NCBI GenBank assembly: GCA_030068145.1 | Contig: JAPJBO010000675.1 | Span: 1-64,000, forward strand | Direction: 5' to 3' | From: Diplonema papillatum | Lineage: Eukaryota; Euglenozoa; Diplonemea; Diplonemida; Diplonemidae | Length of the DNA: 64,000 nucleotides | Shown: positions 53,301 through 63,011 of the stretch, piece by piece | Layout of the letters: each line of letters begins with the position of its first letter | Numbering within the stretch: the stretch's first letter is position 1 | Notes under the pieces: generated by a model | Seen by the model: the letters and a program-made list of their open reading frames with translations, nothing else | Databases searched by the model: none | What the model was told of the DNA's origin: nothing | Made by a program: the position numbers and the translations under genes

Positions 53301-56300
53301 ACGACGGAGCAGGAAGAGATGGTCAGCACCATCCGAAGCTGCGGAGAGAGCCTGCTGGCAATCATCAACGACATCCTCGACTACGGGAGGCTCGAAAGCG
53401 GGAAAATGGAGCTCGAAATGGCCCCGTTCGACCTCGTCGCCCTCGCGGAGGACACCATGGACGTCGTCCGCAGCAAGGTTGAAGCGAAGAACATCGCGAT
53501 GCACCTGTACGTCTCCCCGAGCCTCCGGACGCACGTCGTGGGTGACGCCTTCCGGCTGCGGCAGGTTCTGATCAATTTGCTCGGGAACGCCGTCAAGTTC
53601 ACGCCGGAGCAAGGCGAGATATACATGCACGTCCGCCCGCACGAAGAGGACGAGCCGTCACCGGAGGACCACTGCTCGGTGTACTTCGGGGTTTCCGACA
53701 CGGGGATCGGAATACCAGCGGACAAGCATGCGAGTCTGTTCTTGCCGTTTCACCAGGCCTCGGCGGGGACGACGAGGCAGTACGGGGGGTCGGGGCTCGG
53801 GTTGTCGATTTGTAAGCAGCTTGCGGACGTGATGTGCGGCGCGATAGGCGTCGAGAGCTCGCCGGGCAACGGGTCCTGCTTCTGGATCACGCCCAAGTTC
53901 CGGCTGCTCCCGCCGCCGGACGGCGCGGTCTGCGTGGCCGAGAAGCTGCGGTCGGAGTTCCTCGCCAAAAAAAGGCTGAGCATCGTCGTCGCGAGCGCGT
54001 CGGTCCGCCAGCGGAGCATCCTCGACGCGTTCTTCTCGAACTTCGGCGCGTCGGTCACGCTCTTCGACAACACCGACGACGTCGTGGAGTACGTCAAGTC
54101 GATCGGGACCGCGGAGACCGGCGCCCCGCCGGCGAAGGAAACCCCCCTAGGGGAAGGGGAGGGCGGGGTGGAGACGGCCACGAAGTTCGAGGGTCCGATC
54201 AGCATCACGAAGGCGATTCCGTCCATCGGCTGCAAGGAGCCGACGCGGGTGTCGGTTGACGTGCGGACTGTGAAGGGCGTGGTGCGGGCGCCGGACTTGA
54301 TCATGGTCGACAGCTCCGCCTCCGAACGCTCGGGTATCGACCTCGCTGCCATGGCGGCCCAGCTGGAAGCCTGCATCGGGGCCTTCCCCACGCACATCTG
54401 CGTCATCACGATGATGATGCACAAAGCCGCGATCGCGCAGAGCCTCGGCAGCAACGCGTCGATCCTCGCCAGCCCCCCCAGGCACTCTCTCCTCACCAAG
54501 CTCCTCCGCCGCATTTGCAACAAGGGCGAGGCCCCCGCGAAGCCGCCGGTAAAGGACGCGAAGGTGCACGACATCCCGAAGGCGGTCGACAAGAAGCTGC
54601 TGGTCGCCGAAGACAACAAGACGAACCAGCTGCTCATCAAGCGGCAACTCGCTGTTTTCGGCATAACGCCGACAGTGTGCGACAACGGCCAGATGGTGAT
54701 CGACACGCTTCTCGTCGAACGGCATGACCTCATCCTCATGGGTATGCAGTGCTCCTCTGGTCTTAGTCTCAGAAGATAATATCAGCCGACTGTCCTCGTG
54801 CGCTGGTTATCTTCCAGGTGTCCCTGATAAACCTTCAACAAATGTGTGCTCGCGTTGTGAAGCTACAGAGAAGTCAAGACTCTTTGAGGGCGCCACGCCT
54901 GTACTCATTTGCGGAGGAGGCAAGAGGATTCCCACAACTACAAAACAGACTGCCACATGCCGGTCTTAGACGGGTACGGTGCTTCCAAGCTGATTCGTGA
55001 GCTTGAAGCATCCGGGAAGTTGCCACGCGTCCGTGTATGTCCCTTTTCCTACAGATCGATAAGATGCCTTCGTAGCCCGATTCAGATGGCGTTCCTATTG
55101 AAGCACTCTCCGGTTTTCAGTGACGTATTCATCGTCTGCTGAGATGATATAGAGTGCTAAGATGCCCCTTTTAAGTCGAACGCATGGTGGCTCTACAAGA
55201 ACCTTCTTGAAGTATCAGTTGGCGTTAATATTGAAGCACTCTCCGGTTTTCAGTGACGTGCCCATCGTCTGCTGAGATGATATAGAGTGCTGAGATGTCA
55301 GGAGAACGATTGGACTCGGTGGAACCTTCTTGAGGACTCAGTTGGCGGTTTTGTTGAAGCACTCTCCGGTTTTCAGTGACGTACCCATCGTCTGCTGAGA
55401 TGATATAGAGTGCTAAGATGCCCTTTATGAGTCGAACGACCGGTTGCTCTATTAGAACCCCTTCTTGAAGTATTAGTTGCCGTTAATACTGAAGCTCTCT
55501 CCGGTTTTCAGTGACGTACTCATCGTCTGCTAAGATGATATAGAGTGCTAAGATGCCCCTTTTAAGTCGAGTGGCTCTACAAGAACCTTCTTGAAGTATC
55601 AGTTGGCGTTATTATTGAAGCACTCTCCGGTTTTCAGTGACGTGCCCATCGTCTGCTGAGATGATATAGAGTGCTGAGATGTCAGGAGAACGATTGGACT
55701 CGGTTGGAACCTTCTTGAGGACTCAGTTGGCGGTTTTGTTGAAGCACTCTCCGGTTTTCAGTGACGTACCCATCGTCTGCTGAGATGATATAGAGTGCTA
55801 AGATGCCCCTTATGAGTCGAACGACCGGTTGCTCTATTAGAACCCCTTCTTGAAGTATCAGTTGCCGTTAATATTGAAGCTCTCTCCGGTTTTCAGTGAC
55901 GTACTCATCGTCTGCTGAGATGATATAGAGTGCTAAGATGCCCCTTTCCAGTCGAATTAGAACCCCTTCAGTTGACGTTTATATTAAAGCTCTCCGGTTT
56001 TCAGTGACGTACCCGTCGTCTGCTGAGATGATATACAGCGCTGAGATGTCTTTTGTGACTAGAAAGAGCTGAGTGGATCCAGATTGGTTGCCACCCAGTC
56101 AGAACCTGCAGAAGTATGTGACGATTTAAAGTTCAAAATATGATTAATGCCACAGATTCCGATTATTGCGCTGACCGCTGACGCGCTGCCGCACACGCGG
56201 GGTTTGTGCCTTGACGCCGGTATGGACGACTATGTGACAAAGGTGTGCTGCATGTTTTGGTCTCAGTCTGCCGACCGCAGCGTCTTGGGGGGGTCGAGCT

Positions 56301-56614
56301 GTGGACCTATAGAGCAAGGATATATGTTGTTGGGCGACAAGCTCCAGGGCAAGGCTGGAAGGGGACGATTCGGAAACTTAAGGATTCGGAATTAGCAAAT
56401 AACGCAGGCAGATTCCTCCCCCTTCCTTCAGTCCCGACCTCGCTCCCCTCGGTCGATTTTGCGTTGCCGCCCCAGACCCCAGAGGGGTGCACTGCTGTAG
56501 ACCTGTTCCATTCTCTGCTTCTTCACACAGCCGCTGCGCGCTCAGGTGCTCCGCCAGCTTCTCGACAAGTGGTACTTCAACGACGAAGACCCAACAACAC
56601 CGGTCGCGAAGTGA
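50319..56614 (+). CDS. Membrane hybrid histidine kinase with two GAF domains and receiver, four exons
   Basis: A phosphorelay sensor kinase. Exons 50319-54741, 54949-55034, 56156-56242 and 56531-56614 give 1559 residues. Order: disordered N-terminus, about six membrane segments (residues about 107-260), a long low-complexity linker, GAF1 (595-760), GAF2 (765-930), a coiled linker, HisKA with phospho-His 973 (SMSHEIRTPMSG), HATPase with NAVKFTP, DTGIGIP and GGSGLGLSI, a degenerate receiver (1217-1370) and a true receiver (1427-1559). In the last, AEDN gives the acid pocket, Asp1475 is the acceptor (LILMD-CHMPVLDG), followed by IIALTADAL and the conserved Lys at DDYVTK-PLR. The exon joins restore this domain exactly. 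Intron 1 splits the codon of Asp1475, and intron 3 falls just after the conserved Lys. All catalytic residues are present. The ligand of the GAF domains is not predictable. Confidence 0.93.
55085..56060 (+). repeat. Higher-order tandem repeat in kinase intron 2
   Basis: Eight units of about 108-135 bp share ctctccggttttcagtgacg and tgctgagatgatatagagtg. By their spacer text three types recur in order A-B-C-A-B-C and then a shorter D: A (55107-55237, 55498-55621) has aagtcgaacgcatggtggct-type text or a shortened form, B (55238-55363, 55622-55750) has tgtcaggagaacgattggac, C (55364-55497, 55751-55885) has gtcgaacgaccggttgctct. The ABC block of about 390 bp therefore duplicated as a unit. Type boundaries are approximate. 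The intron is 55035-56155. Confidence 0.85.
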
Positions 56615-58388
56615 TGCCGATTTCAGCGAACGTGTGCCCAGTATCCCGGAGCGACCGCTGTGGAGGAAGACGGCACGCAGGAATCGCAGCGCGCGTCGTG
56701 TGCTCGCCGACCATCGCTGTGTAGTTGCTACAAAGACCGACCATCTCCGGGATAGTGCGTTGCTCAGGGTAGTCGAATGCCTGACAATCACACTAGTGCA
56801 ACAAATTCGCGAGAGGCACCATCCACGCTTCAAAGGCCCAGACAACAAATTTACATCTCCGGGAAGCCGGAACGTGGCCGAGGGATTAGCAATGCACTCG
56901 TCACGTCACGCAAGGCGAGAGTAGGTAGCAGCGAGTCAAGTTCCATGCCTAACAGCTGGCGTGTTCGATAGTGCGCGCCTGTGGCCACCCCAGGCTTCGA
57001 CGAAGGGCCCGCAGCAGTGCTGAGTGGCCGGCATTTTCCCCATTCAGCTTCCTCCGCCTTAGCTCCGTCCGTCGATCACGCCGGGAGAAAAGCACCCTAT
57101 TTGCAACCCCAGACGTTTGCACGTCTGCTGGGTAGTTCTACACCCGAATAAGAAGAAAGGCACGCGAATCCGTAGGACCCGGATAAAAAAAAGCAAGAAG
57201 GAAGTCGAACAACTGACACACGCAATACAAAACGAAAGCGCATATCTTCATTGTGTTGACAACTGCATCGTTGGCACTCAACATTAGTACTTGGCAGCTT
57301 CCACGCAACTTACCAAAGCAGCCGGGTTCCGCTGGTGCGCACAAACAAATTCCGCCCCCTAGCCCAGTACACGATTCCGCAGCCTTGGCACTCCGCGTTC
57401 TCCTTTTGTGGGTGCAACCCTTAGCAGCGCAGCTCTCTTTTCCAAGGGAGTGGCCGTACGCCATACAGTTTGTCAGCGAGTCAGCCCTTTGCTCTCCCTC
57501 TTTTCTCTTTCACATCACCTGAGCGACAGTGCTGCACATTTGTCGAGTACGGAATTCTGCTTACTGGTCTGTCTGCGCCTTTTGTGTTCGCTGACATAAA
57601 GTCTGCGGGATACTTCTTGGTCATGACTGCAAGAAAGAACGAAGAGGAATCAAACCATCCAGGGTAAACCTATCACTTCCATTGCGTAGGGGCAAGATGA
57701 AAATACCCGTCCAGGGGACTTACGGAAATAAGCTTGTCTGGACAAGGTCACAGGGGGAAGGGAGGGTGGGTTTTCTTCCCGTCCAACGACACCCCCCCCC
57801 CAACCACCTGGTTCTTGGGTGGCTCGACGACTGCGCAGCAGCATTCCCGCAGTGAGACTGTAATACTTAGTTTCGATACGGCGACCTCCCCGATGCGCCG
57901 CGGAAATGGAACCTTGGCGCCCCTATGATGCGCGCCGCTGGTTGGCAGCGCTGCGGTGGACCACCAATCATCTCCAACATCGAGCTCGCTCTTGACTTCG
58001 AGCTGTTCACAGGCATGATGTCAAGCACTGCCCCAAGAGGCCGCCTCGGTGCAGTTGAATAATGCTTAGGACGCCTGGAAAGTGGTTCAGCAACGATGAT
58101 GAGGATGAGGTCAAGTCATTTCCAGGTCACGTTTTGTTCTCGCTTTCGCGGTGCGGGCTTTCCGGGCCGTTCTGGCTGTTTCCAGTTTCCTGGAAAGTGT
58201 TCAGCAAGTGTTTAGTACGCCACCTGGGTGATTGCGGCGAGAGTTCAGCCACCCGGACAGCTACTGCTACTTTGCCAGAAGGGGGGCAGCACGCGCGTGC
58301 CAGAACGTATACCAGATAGGCAGAGACCACGAAGGACTGAGGCTAGCTACCCTTGACTCACCGACCCACAACAAAGCAGTCCCCTTTC
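56615..58388. other. Gene-free stretch after the kinase gene
   Basis: No supported gene and no repeat recognised. Frames at 56487-56924 and 58062-58319 lack domains. A C-run lies at about 57789-57800. Confidence 0.4.
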
Positions 58389-58416
58389 GGGGGGGGGGGG
58401 GGGGGGGGGGGGGGGG
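58389..58416. repeat. Poly(G) tract of about 28 bases near a start codon
   Basis: An uninterrupted run of G followed by cggg ends 17 bp before the ATG of the next gene. It can form G-quadruplexes on DNA and, if transcribed, on the 5' UTR. The exact length could be a sequencing artefact. Confidence 0.9.
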
Positions 58417-58433
58417 CGGGACGGAGGCGCGGG

Positions 58434-59174
58434 ATGAATGCGCGATGCTTCGGCTGCCGGCAGCCGGCGAGGCTGTACCGCGACATGGAAGACGCGGAGG
58501 GGAAAGGGTACTGCACGAAGTGCTGGGCCGGGTTCTACGGGGCACCTCCCCGATCGAACCATCCCGTCGGCAGGGGGGTCCCGCACGTCCCGGGCCCGGA
58601 CGCGTACAACGGCGCGCCGTTCACGAGCGCCGCGCAGGAGATGATCGCCGCGAGCTACCGCGAAAAGCAGGCCGAGCCGCAGTACTACGCGGTCGGTTAC
58701 AGCCCGCAGGCGCGGAACTCGATCCTGCGGATGGACATCTTCTTCACTTGCCTCGTCCTCCTCGGCTGCTTGCTCGCCCTGCTGACCCCTTGGGTCGGTT
58801 CTCGTACGCTGGGGGACCTCCGCAGTACAGGTGATGTGCCCCGGTGCGCAAGGGCAACCACCGCGTTTTTGGCCATCCTGTTCCTGAACTACCTCGTCTT
58901 CATCCTCTTCCGAGGGTGGGCTCCGCATCTCGTCAACTTCAGCGAGTCGTGGACGTTCTCCCGCGTGTTGCAGGTCGTCCTAGGGCCGTGCACGGTCTGG
59001 AGCATCTTGTGCTTCGTTTTTTCGATCCTCTCCGTCCGCGCTTACCAGATGCGGAGGTACAACGCCGGGTTTTGGCTGGCGCTCGTCGTGTGCCTCGCGA
59101 TCCCGTTGCACTTCGTCTTGCGGAGGTCCTTCTTGAAGTCAATCGAGGCATATGCGGACAGGCTCGAATGGTAA
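58434..59174 (+). CDS. Four-TM membrane protein with N-terminal CxxC...CxxC motif, function unknown
   Basis: 246 residues, single exon. The N-terminus has CFGC (residues 5-8) and YCTKCW about 22 residues later, so four Cys that could bind zinc on the cytosolic side. After a Pro-rich linker come four hydrophobic segments: about 104-125 (FFTCLVLLGCLLALLTPW), 142-162 (TTAFLAILFLNYLVFILF), 182-205 (VVLGPCTVWSILCFVFSILS) and 214-236 (GFWLALVVCLAIPLHFVL). It ends with a short basic tail. I do not recognise a family. ATG 58434 was chosen since the upstream frame runs into poly(G). The charged tail suggests a endomembrane protein, but this is inference. Confidence 0.72.
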   Translation: MNARCFGCRQPARLYRDMEDAEGKGYCTKCWAGFYGAPPRSNHPVGRGVPHVPGPDAYNGAPFTSAAQEMIAASYREKQAEPQYYAVGYSPQARNSILRMDIFFTCLVLLGCLLALLTPWVGSRTLGDLRSTGDVPRCARATTAFLAILFLNYLVFILFRGWAPHLVNFSESWTFSRVLQVVLGPCTVWSILCFVFSILSVRAYQMRRYNAGFWLALVVCLAIPLHFVLRRSFLKSIEAYADRLEW

Positions 59175-60161
59175 GTCGCCACCATTCGATGCGTCTCTGA
59201 CCTCGTTCCTCGCCCCACACGAGGCGAGGGGAGCACCGCGCGTGCCTGCCGGAGTTCTCTCCGGCAGTCGTTTCCGCGTGCATGTCCTCATATGCCATCA
59301 TTGGGTCGTGCACTTTCTCGGCTTTTCGGGCGTCTTTCGAACGTCCCCGTTCGCACTTACCGACATGCTGAAGTGAGCCTTGGCGACTTTATTTTGCGGC
59401 CTTCTCCGCGGGCTCCGCAGCTCGGCTGCTTCAGCGAGGCTACGGATTCCTCGCCTTTGCGGACCTTTCCCGTCAGCTCGGCCGGATCTACTACGCTGTG
59501 CGACCTGCGCAGTACGCGGTCATTTCTTACTCCCGGCGCGGCATCGTGTCTGGAGGCCGCCCACTGCTACCGCGTTACGAACTCCGCATCCGGTCCTCGT
59601 GCTGGAACAGTTTCGCTTTCAGCAATACGCAACGTGAAGTTGTCATCAGCTTTAGAAGTTTGTTCGGAATAGCTGACCTCGTCAGTTTCATTGTGTGGAC
59701 CAGCGGAAGGGCTGTCCTCAGCTTCAGCAGTAGTTCGTGCTCTATGAATAACTGCCTTCTTTTATAAAGTGAGCCGACCGATGTGCTCCTCGGATTCGAA
59801 AAAGGAACAAACGTGTATCCTGGCCCCCCAAACCCTTGCCTCCGCCTTGCAGTCTAGCCAACCTGCTCTGCGTGTTCTTTCTGTAGATATCGAGTAGATG
59901 TGCACCCTCCTTCCGCTCTCTGTCCAATTGACTATACCGCACCGTAATTCACGGTCCGAGTCCTCGCTCACGAACGTTCGCTGACGGAGCTTAGCTGTGA
60001 TATTCGATACGTTGGTTGACTCGATCACCACGTAACGGCCGACCACCACTGTATTACTAGGTCTCGAAACCAGAACCCATATCAGGAAGAAGTGCGCTCT
60101 GTAGCCTCCTGGCTCACTGCACGACTCGCATACGGCACACCTTATTACCCCAACTGCTGCC
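59175..60161. other. Intergenic stretch before the SAC3-like gene
   Basis: No gene or repeat recognised. It likely contains the 3' flank of the membrane protein gene and the promoter of the SAC3-like gene. Confidence 0.4.
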
Positions 60162-62234
60162 ATGCCCGACCGGCCTGGTAAGCGAAAACGGCGAGCCGGA
60201 GGGGACGATGTGTCTCAGGATGCCCCGGAAGCTGCGAAAGCGCGCAAAGCCGCCCGGAGAACGCCGGAAACACGCGGCCAAAGCGGAAGCCGGCTGCAGG
60301 ACGCAGCCGCCGCAAGGGACCCGCCATCGCCTCCGACGCGGAAGGGGGAGTCGAATCGCCGAGCAACCTCGTCGCCCGACCGGCCGCTAGCGAGACCGCG
60401 GCAAGGAAGCCCCTCGGGAGCAAGTCCGGACAACAAGACTTCCCGCCGCACCGTCTCTGCGACCCCCACGGTGAACGCGCCGCCGGCCCACGGAGTGGTG
60501 GCGGGCAAGCGGAACAAGCGGAAACAGACCGCCGCAGACGTCGTTTGCGATGCAGAAAGCGAAGAAGCCCCGCCGCCCTGCGAGGCACCCGAAACGCTGA
60601 AAACCCGCGGCTCGCAGAAGCCGTCAACCCCCGCAGGTACCCCTCTCCAGTCGACGAGAGGAGCCAAGCCGGAGCCTGCGGCCTCGGCCACACCGCCGGG
60701 CAAGCGGAAAAAGCGGAAACAGACCGCCGCAGACGTCTTTTGCGATGCAGAAAGTGAAGAAGCCACGCCGCCCTGCGAGGCAGCCAAACCGCTGAAAACC
60801 CGCGGCTTGCAGAAGCCGTCAACCCCCGCAGGCACCCCTCTCCAGTCGACGAGAGGAGCCAAGCCGGAGCCTGCGGCCTCGGCCACACCGCCGGGCAAGC
60901 GGAAAAAGCGGAAACAGACCGCCGCAGACGTCTTTTGCGATGCAGAAAGTGAAGAAGCCACGCCGCCCTGCGAGGCAGCCAAACCGCTGAAAACCCGCGG
61001 CTTGCAGAAGCCGTCAACCCCCGCAGGCACCCCTCTCCAGTCGACGAGAGGAGCCAAGCCGGAGCCTGCGGCCTCGGCCACACCGCCGGGCAAGCGGAAA
61101 AAGCGGAAACAGACCGCCGCAGACGTCGTTTGCGATGCAGAAAGGGAAGAAGCCACGCCGCCCTGCGAGGCACCCGAAACGCTGAAAACCCGCGGCTCGC
61201 AGAAGCCGTCTACCCCCGCGGGCACCGCAGGCCCCCCGCTCAAGAAGACGGCGAGAGGAGCCCGGCTGGAGCCGCCGGCCTCTGCCGAGCACGGCGAAGG
61301 AGCCCCGCCCGAAGCCCGCGCGCGTCCGCCACCCCCGGCGGCGGCCGCCGCCGCGGCGCGGGCGGCCCGGTTCGCGGCGGAGGCCGCGCTAAGCGCGGGC
61401 AGGACGCTCGAAAAGCGGTACGTGCGCCCCGCGAGCACGCCGGCGCCGTCATCCGTCCGCGGGGGCCGGCGCCTATGGGCGAGCCTGCTGCACGCGGTGC
61501 GGAGGCGCAGGGCCGGGTTCGCTTCGGAGGAGGAAGGGCGCTCCTACACGTGGCACCAGCTCCGCAGTATCCGGCAGGATGCCGTGGTTTCCGGACAGTC
61601 TGGCTTTCACCCAATGGCGATTCTTGCTTACTTTGTCCACGCTGAGTATGCCTTGCGCGATGGTGACGTTGACGCTTTACGGTCGTGCTTGTCCATGCTC
61701 AGCGAAGCTTCTGTTACAAAAGCGGGCCCTCGGCTTCTTCGGTACCTGTCCTGGCGACTCGCTGCCCTCTCGTTGTCCAACGCGCCCGGAGTCGATACGG
61801 CGGCGAACCACCTCCTCTGTGCCTTCCGTGCGCTTCCTTCACAATCCGTCCCTGCGTCGCACCAAGCCCTTGTCCGCTCCTCTCTCGCCGTATCCACTCA
61901 CAGCGTTGCCGGTGACTACCACCGACTCACCCAGGCGCTCCTGTCCGCGCCGATATCTGTCGGTCGCGTCGCCTCTCTCTTCGGCCAGCCTTTCGTTGAC
62001 GCTGCCTACGCCCGTATTCTGCAGGCGTACCGTCCCACGGTCGACGCCTCGCTCTTCCAGCCGCTTTCCGCAGTCCTGCAGCGGGACCCTGCCGTCTTCC
62101 TTCAAGAAAGGCGTGCGGTGGTGACTGGACAGACGGTGCAGACGGCAGACAGTCTCGCCGCCTTTCATGCTCTACTGAAGGAGCGATCGACCCGCCGTGA
62201 CTTCTCAGACGGTAAAGCGAGAGAACCGGTCTAG
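60162..62234 (+). CDS. SAC3/GANP/THP3-family protein with four 65-residue N-terminal repeats
   Basis: 690 residues, single exon. The C-terminal part (about 414-680) has the family's hallmark: LEKRYVRPASTPAPSSVRGG, then WHQLRSIRQDAVV, a helical region on the pattern of AEYALRDGDVDALRSCLSML, and AYARILQAYRPTVD near the end. This matches the THP3/LENG8 branch, nuclear proteins that link transcription, splicing and mRNA export. The N-terminal part has four tandem units of 65 residues from residue 115, each with a nuclear-signal-like GKRKKRKQTAADV followed by an acidic CDAESEE patch. Units 2 and 3 (60699-60893, 60894-61088) look identical base for base. Such repeats are not known in the family. 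The gene seems whole. The antisense frame of 400 codons here is a shadow. Confidence 0.82.
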   Translation: MPDRPGKRKRRAGGDDVSQDAPEAAKARKAARRTPETRGQSGSRLQDAAAARDPPSPPTRKGESNRRATSSPDRPLARPRQGSPSGASPDNKTSRRTVSATPTVNAPPAHGVVAGKRNKRKQTAADVVCDAESEEAPPPCEAPETLKTRGSQKPSTPAGTPLQSTRGAKPEPAASATPPGKRKKRKQTAADVFCDAESEEATPPCEAAKPLKTRGLQKPSTPAGTPLQSTRGAKPEPAASATPPGKRKKRKQTAADVFCDAESEEATPPCEAAKPLKTRGLQKPSTPAGTPLQSTRGAKPEPAASATPPGKRKKRKQTAADVVCDAEREEATPPCEAPETLKTRGSQKPSTPAGTAGPPLKKTARGARLEPPASAEHGEGAPPEARARPPPPAAAAAAARAARFAAEAALSAGRTLEKRYVRPASTPAPSSVRGGRRLWASLLHAVRRRRAGFASEEEGRSYTWHQLRSIRQDAVVSGQSGFHPMAILAYFVHAEYALRDGDVDALRSCLSMLSEASVTKAGPRLLRYLSWRLAALSLSNAPGVDTAANHLLCAFRALPSQSVPASHQALVRSSLAVSTHSVAGDYHRLTQALLSAPISVGRVASLFGQPFVDAAYARILQAYRPTVDASLFQPLSAVLQRDPAVFLQERRAVVTGQTVQTADSLAAFHALLKERSTRRDFSDGKAREPV
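60504..61290 (+). repeat. 195-bp in-frame coding repeat, four units
   Basis: Units start at 60504, 60699, 60894 and 61089. Units 2 and 3 are identical over 195 bp by eye. Units 1 and 4 differ at a few sites and share changes such as GTCGTTTGCGATG and ACCCGAAACGCTG. The last unit ends with an expanded linker. Each unit adds one basic nuclear-signal-like motif. Confidence 0.92.
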
Positions 62235-63011
62235 CCTTTGTCTCGCTCGTGAACTTCGGCTGTGCCCCTGTTCAGTCTCCGTTGGCAGCACGGGGGCTCG
62301 TCCCCGATTACTCGAATGATGGAGGCGGTGAACTCGACGCTGGAGAAAGATACGGAGAGAGCTTTGAGCAGCATGAAGCTTCAGAAAGGCACTGTCCTGT
62401 TCAAGCTTCAATTCTGACTGTGTCGAATCAATGGCCTGCCCGTGATCAAGGGGCTGAAGGTGAGGTACAAGGATTGGGCCTGCAAAACGGTGAATCTTCC
62501 CCGCTAGTCTCCCCCCTCGTTCCGTGAAGGCAGAAAGACGTCTTCCATCAAAGGTTCCCCGGAGGAGTCTGGAACAATTGTCTTCCATCAAAGGTTCCCC
62601 GGAGGAGTCTGGAACAATTGTTGACAAGTCTGCCACTTCACCGCCGAAGTGCCCACACACCCTTGATATCGTCCCCCTTTTTCATCACGCCACTTCCGTT
62701 CACATAGGCTTGCGGGAGCGGGGTCCGGCAAATCTCGAAATCCACTCTGCCTCTCCGTTTCCGAACCATTGCTTCCAACGCGCGCTGGTCAATGGTACCC
62801 GCGTCTCATTCTCAACACTTCGCAAGGTCCCGAGCCGCGTTCCCTTTGTTATTGCCCGCCAAACTGCCCCTTAGGCGTACGATGTCCAGCTTTGGAGCAA
62901 CGTCCCGGGTGCAGCAACAACAGTCCCGACCGCTTTCGGTTCGCAAGACAACGTGTGGCGGGAGTGTCACGCGATCCTCGGCACCACCAGTTCCAAAAAG
63001 GCGCAGCCATA
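62235..63011. other. Intergenic stretch with short duplication
   Basis: A 40-bp direct duplication tcttccatcaaaggttcccc followed by ggaggagtctggaacaattg stands at about 62541-62580 and 62581-62620. A frame from ATG 62318 reads protein-like with a single in-frame TGA at 62417-62419 and then continues to 62515. A second protein-like segment (about 62875-63012, after a ccccttag that could be a splice acceptor) reads YDVQLWSNVPGAATTVPTAF. Neither can be tied to a family. Confidence 0.4.

Noticed and set aside
60215-61438. Long repetitive minus-strand frames over the SAC3-like gene
   Set aside because: The 195-bp repeats are open in several frames. Only the + frame leads into a recognisable domain.
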